This document shows positions 33,952 to 46,999 of a DNA stretch of 64,000 nt, one piece after another (the stretch's first letter is position 1; each line of letters opens with the position of its first letter). The stretch is from Siphonodentalium dalli (taxonomy: Eukaryota; Mollusca; Scaphopoda; Gadilida; Siphonodentaliidae). A model generated the notes under the pieces. It made no database searches, was not told the origin of the DNA, and worked only from the letters and a program-made list of their open reading frames with translations. Where the stretch lies: positions 278,651,614-278,715,613 of the forward strand of contig CP136064.1 of the NCBI GenBank assembly GCA_032622095.1. The letters run 5' to 3'. Position numbers and translations under genes: made by a program.

Positions 33952-34891
33952 GGGGACATGACAATCTGCGGGATGGGATGGGATATGGGACAAAACGACA
34001 ATCTGCGGGACAGAATTTCAAATTGCGTGGGACGGCCGATATCTCGAGCAATACAGGGCGTAGGGGGCTCATTTTGGTGTCTAACGAAAGGCACACGTTC
34101 GCCCTATCCAAACATATTAACCCCGCCACTAACCAAACACCAGAAGTTGCATTATTTGATCGACAACTGACCTAACATGGGGTGGTATTTGGGATAGCAT
34201 GACAATCTGCGGGACAGGATTTTCAAATTGCGTGGGACGGCCGATAGCTCGAGGAATACAGCGCATGGAGCGCACATTCGCCCTATCCACACATATTAAC
34301 CCCGCCACTGACCGGACACCGGAAGTTACATTATCCGGTCGACAACTGACCGAACATAAAATGCCACAAACACGAAAAACTGCGTTCGACATTAATGTTT
34401 AGAATTTAGATTTCTCGATGAATACACTAGCAAACAACAAGTTTTAGGTATCAAATAACGCAGTGGAATACTGTGCATTCGTTTTTAGCTACAATATGGC
34501 TGTTTTAGTGCGAATATTGTAATGGCGAACACGCAAACACGCTCCGATAAAACAGCTAAAAATAGACTCGATGTTTACAATTACAGGATCGATTTCAGCC
34601 GGTATATTCAATATAATGGGGCGTATAGTATATCAAAATGTAGAATTAGACACAGGGAATGTATTTTTTCCAAATGGGTCCACCAGGTGGTGAAATTGTT
34701 GCAGAAATTCGCTCCAAGATATTCGCACTTATTTTTATTTTAGTTGTGACTAAAAGCCCAGATGCCGGAGCCCAACGACTAAAAGCCAAGTTACAAAATA
34801 GATCAACTGGTTTGAACGAATGAATATGTCAATGGTAAGACTATTCAAAAGAATATTCAAATCAAATAGTGTTTATAGACTTAAAAACTTA

Positions 34892-36877
34892 TGTGTCCGC
34901 CATTCATATATGCGGTGAAGTTTTCATATTATCTGCCAGTAATACGCGGGGGAGATTCTCATATGAACATATTATCTGCTGGTCATACACGTGGAGGTTC
35001 ATATTATCCGCCGGTCATACGCGAGCGAAGTTTTCTTATTATCCTCCAGTCATACGCGGGGGAAGTTCTGATATGAACATATTATCTGCCGGTCATACGT
35101 GGTGGAGGTTCATATTATCCACCGGTCATACGCGAGGGAGGTTCTCATATTATCCTCCGGTCATACGATGGGGAGGTTCTCATATGAACATATTAACCGC
35201 CGGTCATACGCGAGGGAGGTTCTCATATTATCCACCGGTTATACGCGAGGGAGGTTCTCATATTATCCTCCGGCCATACGTTGGGGAGGTTCTCATATGA
35301 ACATATTATCCGCTGGTCATACGCGGTGGAGGTTCTGATATGAACATATTATCCGCCGGTCATACGCGAGGGAGGTTCTCATATTATCCACCGGTCATAC
35401 GCGAGGGAGGTTCTCATATTATCTTCCGGTCATACGTAGGGGAGGTTCTCATATGAACATATTATCTGCCGGTCATACGCGGTGGAGGTTCATATTATCC
35501 GCCGGTCATACGCGAGGGAAGTTTTCATATTATCCTCCAGTCATACGCGGGGGAGGTTCTGATATGAACATATTATCTGCCGGTCATACGCGGTGGAGGT
35601 TCATTTTATCCACCGGTCATACGCGAGGGAGGTTCTCATATTAGCCTCCGGTCATACATAGGGGAGGTTCTCATATGAACATATTATCTGCCGGTCATAC
35701 ACGGTGGAGGTTCATATTATCCGCCGGTCATACGCGAGGGAAGTTCTCATATTATCCTCCGGTCATACGTGGGGGAGGTTCTGATATGAACATATTATTC
35801 GCCGGTCATACGCAGTGGAGGTTCATATTATCCACCGGTCATACACGAGGGAGGTTCTCATATTATCTGCCGGTCATACGCGAGGGAAGTTCTCATATTA
35901 TCCTCCGATCATATGTGGGGGAGGTTCTGATATGAACATATTATCCGCCGGTCATACGCGGTGGAGGTTCATATTATCCGCCGGTCATACACGAGGGAGA
36001 TTCTCATATTATCTGCCGGTCATACGCGAGGGAAGTTCTCATATTATCCTCCAGTCATACGCGGGGGAAGTTCTGATATGAACATATTATCTGCCGGTCA
36101 TACGTGGTGGAGGTTCATATTATCCACCGGTCATACGCGAGGGAGGTTATCATATTATCCTCCGGTCATACGATGGGGAGGTTCTCATATGAACATATTA
36201 ACCGCCGGTCATACACGAGGGAGGTTCTCATATTATCCACCGGTTATACGCGAGGGAGGTTCTCATATTATCCTCCGGCCATACGTTGGGGAGGTTCTCA
36301 TATGACATATTATCCGCCGGTCATACGCGGTGGAGGTTCTGATATGAACATATTATCCGCCGGTCATAAGCGAGGGAGGTTCTCATATTATCCACCGGTG
36401 ATACGCGAGGGAGGTTCTCATATTATCCTCCGGTCATACGTAGGGGAGGTTCTCATATGAACATATTATCTGCCGGTCATACGCGGTGGAGGTTCATATT
36501 ATCCGCCGGTCATACGCGGTGGAGGTTCATATTATCCACTGGTCATACGCGGTGGAGGTTCTCATATGAACATATTATCTGCCGGTCATATGCGAGGGAG
36601 GTTCTCATATTATCCACCGGTCACACCCGAGGGAGGATATGACCGGCGGATAATATGTTCATATGAGAACCTCCCCAACGTATGACCAGAGGATAATATG
36701 AGAACCTCCCTCGCGTATGACGGGTGGATAATATGAACCTCCACCGCGTATGACCAGCAGATAGTATGTTCATATCAGAACCTCCCCCGCGTATGACCGG
36801 AGGATAATATGAGAACTTCCCTCGCGTATGACCGGCGGATAATATGAACCTCCACCGCGTATGACCGGCAGATAATA
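34892..36877. repeat. FB1 minisatellite with 146-bp higher-order repeat and central inversion
   Basis: Units begin CGGTCATACGCG and fall into types of 35, 35, 43 and 33 bp. In 35781-36073 they recur in a fixed order, giving an exact 146-bp higher-order period (CTGATATGAA at 35781, 35927, 36073). Elsewhere the spacing is 222-267 bp, as if pairs of units were added. Roughly 45-50 forward units are followed by about seven inverted ones; the switch is at 36636/36637. All long open frames here follow the unit and are not genes. Confidence 0.9.
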
Positions 36878-36895
36878 GTCTTACCATTGACATAT

Positions 36896-37150
36896 TCATT
36901 CGTTCAAACTAGTTGATCTATTTTGTAACTTGGCTTTTAGTCGCTGGGCTCCGGCATCTGGGCTTTTAGTCACAACTGAAATAAAAATAAGTGAGAATAT
37001 CTTGGAGCGAATTTCTGCAACAATTTCACCGCCTGGTGGACCCATTTGGAAAAAAAATGCATTCCCTGTGTCTAATTCTACATTTTGATATACTATACGC
37101 CCCATTATATTGAATATACCGGCTGAAATCGATCCGGTAATTGTAAACAT
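36896..37150 (-). other. 84-codon open frame inside the FB1 right arm
   Basis: A frame beginning MFTITGSISAGIFN and ending RSTSLNE lies in the right inverted repeat. The left arm has the same start (34571), most of the same codons and the same stop (34822). A T-run length difference (six against eight) shifts the frame between them. Because arms are copied from each other, shared frames are weak evidence. I do not recognise the product. Confidence 0.25.
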
Positions 37151-37795
37151 CGAGTCTATTTTTAGCTGTTTTATCGGAGCGTGTTTGCGTGTTCGCCATT
37201 ACAATATTCGCACTAAAACAGCCATATTGTAGCTAAAAACGAACGCACAGTACTCAACTGTGTTATTTGATACCTAAAACTTGTTGTTTGCTAGTGTATT
37301 CATCGAGAAATCTAAATTCTAAACATTAATGTCGAACGCAGTTTTTCGTGTTTGTGGCATTTTATGTTCGGTCAGTTGTCGACCGGATATTGTAACTTCC
37401 GGTGTCCGGCCAGTGGCGGGGTTAATATGTGTGGATAGGGCGAATGTGGACCTTTCGTTAGACACCAAAAGTAGCCCTCTATGCGCTGTATTCCTCGAGC
37501 TATCGGCCGTCCCACGCAATTTGAAAATCCTGTCCCGCAGATTGTCATGCTATCCCAAATTCCACCCCATGTTAGGTCAGTTGTCGATCAAATAATGCAA
37601 CTTCTGGCGTTTGGTTAGTGGCGGGGTTAATATGTTTGGATAGGGCGAACGTGTGCCTTTCGTTAGACACCAAAATGAGCCCCCTACGCCCTGTATTCCT
37701 CGAGATATCGGCCGTCCCACGCAATTTGAAATTCTGTCCCGCAGATTGTCGTTTTGTCCCATATCCCATCCCATCCCGCAGATTGTCATGTCCCC

Positions 37796-40735
37796 ATAAT
37801 TGATCAAACTCAAGTGAACAGCGAGATGATGAATCATTCATACATGTAACGTACATTATTGAAGAATATATCATTTTTACTTGACACTATTTATTTCGAA
37901 AACTCTAATAAGTTAAATATTATGTACAATATTGTACAATATTGATGTACAATATTGTACAATATTGTAACAAGTCGCCATAGTTGTAGTAGTGTTTTCT
38001 TCAATCTGGGACGGGAAATGTTACTATATATAGAACATAATAGTTCTGATTTACATTGAACATTTAAATGACAGTAAGTTGTTTGAAAAAAGAATGTTGT
38101 CAAAATAGCGACCTATTTAATACTGTAGTGTTTTCTTTAAACCGGGACAGACAATGTTACTATATATAGAACATAATATTCCTGACTAGTATTGAACTTT
38201 AAAATGATAGTAAACTGCTTGAAGAAGTGAATGCTATCAAAATAGCCATTTTATTAATACTGGTAACTCAAATCACTTCATAATTGATCAAACTCAAGTG
38301 AATAGCAAGATAATAAACCGCACATTATTGAAGAATATTAAAATATCATTTCTGATTTGACACTCTATATTTCGGAAAAGTCTTATATTAAGCTAAATAC
38401 TACGTACAATATTATAACAAGTCGCCATGATTGTAGTCGCGTCTTTCACTGCAACCTGGGACAGGCAATGTTACTATATATAGAACATAATATTCTTGAT
38501 TAACATTGTTTTACACTTCAATCTGGGACATGCAATGTTACTATATATAGAACATAATATTCCTGATTAACATTGTTAAAATGGTAGTAAGTTGTTTGAA
38601 GAAGTGAATGTTGTCAAAATAGCCATCTTGCATATACTGGTAATTTAAATGTCTTCATAATTGATCAAACTCAAGTGAACAGCGAGATGATGAATCATTC
38701 ATACGTGTACACATGTAACGTACATTATTGAAGAATATATCATTTTTACTTGACACTATTTATTTCAAAAACTCTAATAAGTTAAATATTATGTACAATA
38801 TTGTACAATATTGTAACAAGTCGCCATAGTTGTAGTAGTGTTTTCTTCAATCTGGGACGGGAAATGTTACTATATATAGAACATAATAGTTCTGATTTAC
38901 ATTGAACATTTAAATGACAGTAAGTTGGTTGAAAAAATGAATGTTGTCAAAATAGCGACTTATTTAATACTGTAGTGTTTTCTTTAAACCGGGACATGCA
39001 ATGTTACTATATATAGAACATAATATTCCTGACTAGTATTGAACTTTAAAATGATAGAAAACTGCTTGAAGAAGTGAATGCTATCAAAATAGCCATTTTA
39101 TTAATACTGGTAACTCAAATCACTTCATAATTGATCAAACTCAAGTGAATAGCAAGATAATAAACCATCCATACTTGTATACATGTACCGCACATTATTG
39201 AAGAATATTAAAATATCATTTCTGATTTGACACTCTATATTTCGGAAAAGTCTGATATTAAGCTAAATACTGCGTACAATATTATATCAAGTCGCCATAA
39301 TTGTAGTCGTGTCTTTCACTTCAACCTGGGACAGGCAATGTTACTATATATAGAACATAATATTCTTGATTAACATTGTTTTACACTTCAATCTGGGACA
39401 GGCAATGTTACTATATATAGAACATAATATTCCTGATTAACATTGTTAAAATGTCAGTAAGTTGTTTGAATAAATTAATGTTGTCAAAATAACCTTGTTG
39501 TAAAGACTGGCAATTCAAATGTCTTCATAATTGATCAAACTCACCATCCATACATGTATGCACATACCAAACATTGTTGAAGAATAGATAATTTCTGATT
39601 TGATACTCTTTGTTTCGGAAAACTCTAATAAGATAAATATTATATACAATATTGTAACAAGTCACCACAGTTGTAGTAGTGTTTTCCTCTTCAATCTGGG
39701 ACAGACAATGTTACTATATATAGAACATAATATTCCTGATTAATATTGAACTTTAAAATGGTAGTAAGTTGTTTGAAGAAGTGAATACTATCTGAAAACT
39801 ATCAATATAAATGCTGGTAAGTTGTAAGTCAAATAACTGAACTAATCAAAATCAAGTGATTAGCAAGCTAGTAAACCATCCATACGTGTATACCATGTAC
39901 CGTACATTAATGAAGAATATCAATATATCATATCTGATTTGACACTCATTATTATTTCGGAAAACTCTGATAAATTGAATACTATACAAAATATTGCGGT
40001 AAGTCGCAATATCTGTAGTAATGTTTTCTTCTTCAATCTGAGACAGTTGTTTGAAGTGAATGTTGATAAAATAGCCATTTTATAAATACTGGTAACTCAT
40101 ATATTTCTTAATTAATCAAAATCAAGTGAATATAAATAAATGTTTTTTGTTTCTGTTTCTTTTTGTTTGGTCATCCATTTTTTCTTATAATTGAAGCTCC
40201 AAATACCGGTACTCTTGAGCTAAATGCACTAACTATGGTGAAGCAGGAATGGATTATTTCAAGACGAATGGTTTCACCGATTTCGCAATTCTCATATTAT
40301 AGGACTTGAACAACTTACGCTGTTCACTACAATGAACCTAGTTTGCTATATTTAGTATATAACTTTTTCTCATTGAAGACTTGTGTTTATACAAATTAAT
40401 TCAAATGTAACATGTTATAATGTAGCAAGCACTCATTGTTATTGTATTATTGGCATGACTTTCTAATCTCTTTTCACTAACAGTGACAGGAACTTCCTTA
40501 TCTCTTTTCACAAACAGGGACAGGAAATGCTACTATATATAAAATATCTCCAACACATTTATGACCAAATGAGACTCTTGATATAAATGCACAAACTTAT
40601 GGTGGAGCAGGAATGGTCTATTTCGGAACAAATGGACCCACTAGTGTCAAAATCCCCATATTATAGGATTTAAATAAATTACACTTTTGACTAGAATGAA
40701 CTTATATTCAAAATAGGGGTGCATGTACTTGAACT
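37796..40735. repeat. Satellite array, right part (about 0.86-kb higher-order period)
   Basis: GATCAAACTCAAGTG recurs at about 37802, 38287, 38662, 39134; ATATATAGAACATAAT recurs about ten times. Long blocks starting at 37802 and 38662 match in order, giving a period near 860 bp made of two diverged sub-units. A palindromic TGTACAATATT run lies at 37922-37970. Beyond 39900 the units decay, and a different pair (about 40200-40340 and 40566-40700, sharing GCAGGAATGG and CATATTATAGGA) ends the array. It is non-coding. Confidence 0.85.
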
Positions 40736-42349
40736 TGAAATACAGCTTCCACATATCAACATTTATCTTAATTACAATGCATACATAATTATTTACAAAA
40801 TTAGAATGCAATTGTAATATATAAATCAGCCTTTACACAAATTACACTAAACCCAGTCCTAATTATATAATCATATACATTTAAGTCAAATACATAAATA
40901 GTTTAAAGTGAATGCTAGCTGATGGCATAAATTTCCATCACTACAAGATAAGGAAATACACGGGATGGTGAGAATTAGAACACCATGTCTCCCCCATTAG
41001 CTTAAGCTTAAACATGAGTCTCATTTGTTATCTAGCTTTGATGCAATGAATTAAATGTACATGCCATGCACTTCCACAATGAAACATGCATATGTAAATG
41101 AATTAGCCTCATATATTGCTACCAAAATTATGACTTTCACAATATAGCCTATGTCATAATGAAACAATTATCAATTCTAGTTTGATATTTTATATGGGCC
41201 TGATGTTGGCCCTCGGTAGCCTCATAATATAATGTGGGGTTGCCTTTGGCAGATGTCGGGACTATTATTATCAATTCAGCTAATTTATATTTTCCCAAAT
41301 TGGATGTATTGATATTAACTGATATCCGAAAATGTTTAAATAATTCTACTCACCACATATCCATAATTATATTATCAATATCATCGACAACACGAACTAA
41401 CGCACATGTTCATCTCGTGTGTATCAACAATAGCGAATAAAATTTTAAACGGAGACAACAAACTGTCGTGCGAGCGGCTTTTTTCTCTGCGTGGCAATGA
41501 ATTCAGCTACATTTCCTTCTACAGCTGTTCTATAAGTTCTGGCATATACACATACAAATTATAGAACAAAATATAACGAACGAATTATATTCCACACGAA
41601 TATCCAACCGAAATAGCATACATGTGAAAACAAACTTTCAATAGACTGTCCCCACAGCAGTCTGATTCAGTCTCGCATCACGCGTGGTTAGTGGTTGCAG
41701 GAAAAAAGCGTGCGAATTTGATGACGGAAGAATCATAATATTTTGATACTCGATTCGAGTGGATGGATACAGCAAGGGCCAGAATAATTCGCCTTTTCGC
41801 CAATCGTGCGCCTTTGACAGGTTGGTACTGTATCTCGCTCATAATAAATATCGAGATGACAATATATGCATAAATACAAATATGTTTAAAGTGAGGTCCC
41901 CTCTTTGGGTATGTATTATAGATAAATATCCTTTCTAATGAGGCCGCACGGACTCATTGCTTGACTCGTAGAAATCGTTGATCCGCGCCTATCTGGATAT
42001 ATGCCTCTCCATTCAGGGACGGGATTTGGGGATGGCACTGGGGAGTCACTGATGCGACATCATCGCTATTTCGATAGCCAATGGCTGTATATAAATAAGC
42101 ACTTGTTAAATTGTTGATTTGCATGTACCTCAAGATGTGTATACTTATTCGTATAATTTGTTTTGCTCCACAATTGATATTGACTCGCATAATATAATAT
42201 TCTCTTTCTTCCGCATGTATATAATCTCCAATCACGGATACATTTTTCTTTGACATAACTCCACCAAAAGAATTGAAATTGAAAGTTAAACTTAAATTAA
42301 TTTATGATATCCATATTAGTTTCCATGTATATGTACAGACGTTCAGTAC
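40736..42349. other. No gene recognised
   Basis: AT-rich; a minus frame at 42256-41954 (100 codons) has no known motif. The stretch just before the LINE may include its 5' untranslated region, but I cannot place the element start exactly. Confidence 0.4.
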
Positions 42350-42412
42350 TACGACATAACCAAATGGTCGTAATCAGGGGCCCACATAACAACACCTTAG
42401 AAACTCCCCATT

Positions 42413-43658
42413 ATGTCTGCAAATAACATAACTTTGAGTGAGGTAAGGGACGCGCGTATGCATGACTTCGCGGCGAAATGGTCTCAAATAGAAGGAGACG
42501 AATTTGATCCCGACAGCATCCAACTCTGGAATCAAAATACCTGCCAATATCTCTCGCCCACAGAGGGTAAAGAATTTCTCTCAAATACCATAAAATTCTC
42601 TCTTTTTGGCATAAATTGCAGAAGCCTTAACGCAAATTATGAAGACCTGAAAAACCTACTCTGTGATTTGAATTCAGAAGAATATATGTTTGATGTTATC
42701 GCCCTAACAGAAATATTCAATGTGCATAGATCCTCAGACTTCTCACTTCCAGGATATCACCCCTTAGAATTTAATACTCGACCCGATGGCGACGATGGCA
42801 GAGGCGGTGTTGGTATTTACATCAAGGAAAATATACAATACAAACTAAGACCCGACTTGACAATATTTATACCCCACGTAATAGAAACAATATTTGTAGA
42901 AATACACCGAGGAGCGAACGATACTTACATAATAGGATGTATTTATAGACCAAATACAGCACCGAAGGCCGACTTGGACAAATTTATGTTGAAATTCGAT
43001 AATATCTTAGAGAAATTGAAAAAAGCCAAGTCTTACATAATAGGAGACCTCAACATTAAACTTCTCAATTTCGATACGCATGCAAAAACTAACGATTTCA
43101 TAAACAATGTTTTTACAAGAGGATTCATGCCCATGATTACGAAACCTACAAGATTAACCGAACACTCTGCCACCATAATTGATCATATCTATACCAACAA
43201 AATGCAAGATAGTCACCAAACAGGGATAATTACCTGCGATGTTTCCGATCATTTCGGTATATTCATCTCTGAAGCAAACAAGCAGAAACCCTTAAACCCC
43301 TCCCATAAAAAAGCTACATATAGGAACTATAATATTAATAATGTCCATATATTCAAAAACTTGTTTAAATCGTGTAAATTTGACTCAGTTCTCAGTTGCA
43401 ACTCATCTGAAAAGGCATATTAATTTTTTTTAGACATATATATGACCGCGCACGACCTAGCTTTTCCGCTCGTAACACGGAAAGTACCCAAGAAATATAT
43501 CAAACGCGCACCATGGATGACATCTGGACTAATCAAATCATCAATCACAAAACAAGAACTCTACTGTAATAAACCGAATTCGCCTTCGGACACACATAAA
43601 ATTGCCTACATAAATTATCGTCAATTATATAATAAACTAATTAGGAAAAGTAAAAAAT
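42413..43658 (+). pseudogene. LINE AP-type endonuclease domain (one in-frame stop)
   Basis: Start MSANNITLSE. The exonuclease-endonuclease-phosphatase fold motifs appear in order: GINCR (Asn68), ALTE (Glu100), GGVGIYIKEN, IYRPN (177-181), GDLNI (Asp212, Asn214), TIIDHIYTN (Asp257, His258) and VSDHFGIF (Asp279, His280). All catalytic residues are present; this domain nicks target DNA to prime reverse transcription. A TAA at 43421 interrupts the linker, and the same frame continues (FFLDIYMTAHDLAFP...APWMTSGLIKSS) to a second stop at 43658. The start codon is the first Met in frame and gives about 60 residues before the fold, which is plausible. Confidence 0.88.
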
Positions 43659-45533
43659 AGTTATTATTCTGACTGTCTAGAACAAAATAAAAATGATATA
43701 AAAAACACATCGAAAATTCTTAAAAATGCCATCAATAAAAATCAAAAATCGTGTAACTATCCTAAGATATTTAATGATAACAATATAGAGCTATCTGACC
43801 CAAACATAATAGCCAAAACATTTAATGACTACTTATCAAAAATCGGTGAAAACACTAGCAGTTCTATTCATTCTGAAACCTCAGACGCAGACTTTACTGA
43901 CTACCTTCGAAATAGACAAGCAAACGAATTAGAAATCGAACCCACATCCAATCAGGAAATAATATTAACATGTTATTCTATGAAAGGAAAAAAGAGCAAA
44001 GATTACATCGGCATATCGACTGAACTCATGAAAGAGACTATCTTCATAATAGCCCCAGCACTTAAGTATATATTTAATCTTTCGTTTGAACAGGGAATAG
44101 TCCCAATGAACATGAAAATCTCTAAAGTAGTTCCCATTCCCAAAATAAACAACGCCAAGGAAATAACACACTATCGTCCAATCAGTATCCTTCCATCGTT
44201 CTCTAAACTGCTTGAAAAATTAATGCAAAAACGACTTGTAGATTTTCTTAAAGACAATGAAATATTATATAAACTCCAATATGGATTTAGACCAAACCAC
44301 TCAACGTTTCATCCTATTATGCATCTTCTAGATCATTTCGTTAATAATAATGATAAACTGACACGGGATTCCACCCTGGCCCTATTCCTTGACTTATCTA
44401 AAGCGTTCGATACAATAGACCACAATATACTGCTATCAAAACTTGACCACTATGGTATTAGGGGTGTAGCAAAGTCGTGGTTCCATAGTTATATATATAA
44501 CAGGAGACAATATGTTGAATATTGCGGGAGTGCTTCAAACCTTATGAATACTTCCTGTGGAGTCCCACAAGGCTCTATTCTTGGGCCAATAATATGTTTA
44601 ATATACGTGAATGATATGGCAAATTCTACAACAATGGACTTTTTATCGTATGCCGATGATACCACTCTCTATACAAGCGGTAAAAATTGGGAATTAGTAC
44701 AAAGTTATGTCAACAACGAATTAGCCAATGTATTCGATTGGTGCTGCTGTAATAAACTTGCAATTAATATTAATAAAAGCAACTATATGCTCATACACCC
44801 ACCGAATAATGAAAAAAAATGGAATACTTTGAAAATAAAGTTAAATCACAATGAATTGAATCGAATAGGGAATCTTGGGCACGAATCCTCAACAAACTTT
44901 TTAGGTATCCATATTGATGAGAACTTGACGTTCAAAAAGCACGTATCCATAATCTGCTCTAAAATATCACATGCAATATATTGTATCAATAAGGTGAAAC
45001 ATTTTTTCCCGAGTAAAGCGTTGAAAACTTTGTACTATGCATTAATTCAAAGCCAATTAGTTTACGGTATCCAAATATGGGGACATGTTCCAGAAGTCAA
45101 GAAAATATTTCTATTACAAAAACGAGCAATGCGTATAATATGCAATAAGAAGTATAGGAGTCGCACAGACCCGCTCTTTAAAAAAGAAAATATCTTGAAA
45201 ATATATGACTTACACACCATCAATTCTACAATGTTCGTGCATGACTGGTATTATGACCGTCTGCCGGCTTCTTTTAAAATGATGTACAACAAGCGAGCAA
45301 AATCAACTCCAAGACACCCTAATCCCCTGCTACTAGAGAAACCTAGAACCAAATTTTCTGGAAGATTACCACACCACGCCTTCCCCACAATATGGAACAA
45401 CCTTGAAGCTGAATACACATGCATACAAAGCAGGCATATATTGAAGAAACGCTTACAGACAAAAATACTTGGTAATTATCTAAAAAATGTACGCTGTAAA
45501 AACACAGGATGTCCCGACTGTACCGATACATAA
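43656..45533 (+). pseudogene. LINE reverse transcriptase domain (joined by a frameshift)
   Basis: The frame changes at the run AAAAAA of 43652-43657. From about 43656 it reads NSYYSDCLEQNKNDIKN and stays open to the stop at 45533. Counted from the Met at 43980: YRPISILP near 65-72, FLDLSKAFDTIDH with Asp138 and Asp144, CGVPQGSILGP at 193-203, and YADD at 224-227. A thumb and a short C-terminal Cys motif (CKNTGCPDC) follow. The catalytic set is complete. The motif wording is CR1/jockey-like. One base lost or gained in an A-run plus the upstream stop are its only visible lesions. Confidence 0.9.
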
Positions 45534-46426
45534 TACGAATACTTATATTAAAATAAACATCATATATACACATAGTTCTATTCGGTAGCACAATCATAGT
45601 TCTACTCTACCATTTTTATTTCCACCACCGCGTCCTCGATCATACCAAAGGTTACAATACCTTTACCACGATGACTACAACGCAAGTCATAATATTGACA
45701 CATTAAAGGTGAACAAGAATATTTGAAGTAATGGACACCCATGCCGAGTCTGCGCCTCCAATCTATGATGGTATACACACACATAATTATCACATTTAGT
45801 TAACATTCTCCCTTAAACCTCACTCAACAAAAAGGCCTTCTGGCGAATCATATAAATTCATATTTATTTTTATTGTTGCTATAAAAGATGCATAATCTCT
45901 CCCCAGAATCCTATGAATCAATGAGTATGAAATAATAATTCTGAGTCGGATGAGACATCGTGATGAGCTTCTGTTCTGAGATTTCATCATGAGAACTTCT
46001 CTATAATCTGAATACTATTCTCTCAATCTTCGTTTGAAACTAAGACAAGCAGAAACTTCTCATACTTTAGAACATGTGACAAGAACGTAACGTTTCCGGT
46101 TAGAGATAAAGCGATATAGTGATCAATCGTCTGCGACTGGCTCACAAACCTATAAACACTTTTGTAAAAAAAATGCCCTGAACATTTTGTCTTATATTAT
46201 TTGTTATATATACGATTAGTCTGTACGTCTACGTGGATATGAATATGAATAATACTCACGCTATCTGATAAATTATTTGTATAATGATATTTGTTATGGG
46301 GGAAACAGGAAGACAGCCCGGCAGGGCTATGTCCCCCCCCAGCAATATACTGAATTATTCTAGTTATATGTTAATTTATTGTACTATTCATATGTGTATT
46401 GTAAATAAAAATATCCTATCCTATCC

Positions 46427-46990
46427 AAGATGGGTACATTCTGTGTCTTCAGTTAGAACACTATCCCCAAGTTGCCAAGTTCTTGCTAGTCCGTGCTGGC
46501 GAATGGTCTCATTGAAGACAACAACTTTACTTTTGTTGTTGGAGAAATCTCCTCTGTCTTCTGTATTTGTGGCATATGGACAACGTGTTATCGAGCCCAG
46601 TATTTGTTAGAGCCATACTGGCAATATCATCCGCCGTTGTCGAAGCAGTTCACGAAACGTTATGAATCATCATACCGTCCTGTGAGTCTGTTAGTTGTGA
46701 AAGCAGTTCGTTGACGTATAAAAGATACAAGAATGGTGAGTTGATTGCTCCTTGCATGGTTCATTGCGAAATAGTAAGGGGCCGGATAACACAACTCTGC
46801 TGGTGGCTTCCATATGCATATTTTACATGACTCTCAGGAGTTTTCCTTGAATTCGGAATTCGTGTTGTTTCAATATAAAACCAGCATGCCACACCCGATC
46901 GAACGTCTTTTGGGAATCGAGAAAGCAAACGAAGATTTGGCTTTTTGGGGGAGCGTATTCTTCAGGTATATGCAGACAGCAAGTTACTGG
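46427..46990 (-). pseudogene. LINE reverse transcriptase, middle fragment (degenerate)
   Basis: Read from 46990 down: a motif A (CFLDSQKTFDRVWH), a degraded SGPLLFR region, then TASTTADDIASMALT, which contains the ADD box, and VVFNETIRQH...TWQLGDSVLTED ending at ECTHL exactly where the TATCC tail of the preceding LINE stops. It has several stops and shifts. The lineage resembles the fragment at 30636-31530, which begins just downstream of this point in protein order. Strand is opposite to both neighbours. Confidence 0.8.
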
Positions 46991-46999
46991 AACATGGCA

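Larger units (their letters stand above)
33952..37795. mobile_element. FB1: 3844-bp foldback transposon with 6-bp target duplication
   Basis: The element starts GGGGACATGACAATCTGCGG and ends with the exact inverse of that sequence. The terminal inverted repeats are about 897 bp (33952-34848) and 914 bp (36882-37795). Between them lies a minisatellite of 33-43-bp units, forward to 36636 and inverted from 36637. Each arm contains a duplicated sub-block (GGGACGG-CGATA-CTCGAG near 34028 and 34235). ATAATT is duplicated at both sides. No transposase domain is visible, so it must depend on a partner or be dead. Long repeat-bearing terminal arms recall Drosophila FB and Galileo elements, but those families make 9- and 7-bp duplications. 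Confidence 0.92.
42350..46426 (+). mobile_element. Nearly complete LINE with pentanucleotide tail
   Basis: Endonuclease (42413), RT (to 45533), about 0.9 kb of 3' untranslated region, AATAAA at 46404-46409 and a tail of three TATCC units ending at 46426. A short tandem-repeat tail rather than poly-A is usual in CR1/jockey-like lineages. The start is approximate. Only one in-frame stop and one single-base shift break the coding region, so decay is recent compared with the fragments downstream. Confidence 0.85.

Noticed and set aside
34869-36642. Many overlapping frames of 60-143 codons
   Set aside because: All run through the FB1 minisatellite and repeat its unit; different frames are open in different units.
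33306-40735. CRISPR-like array
   Set aside because: Repeats and spacers are both long and all parts recur between units; it is a eukaryotic satellite, with animal LINEs around it.
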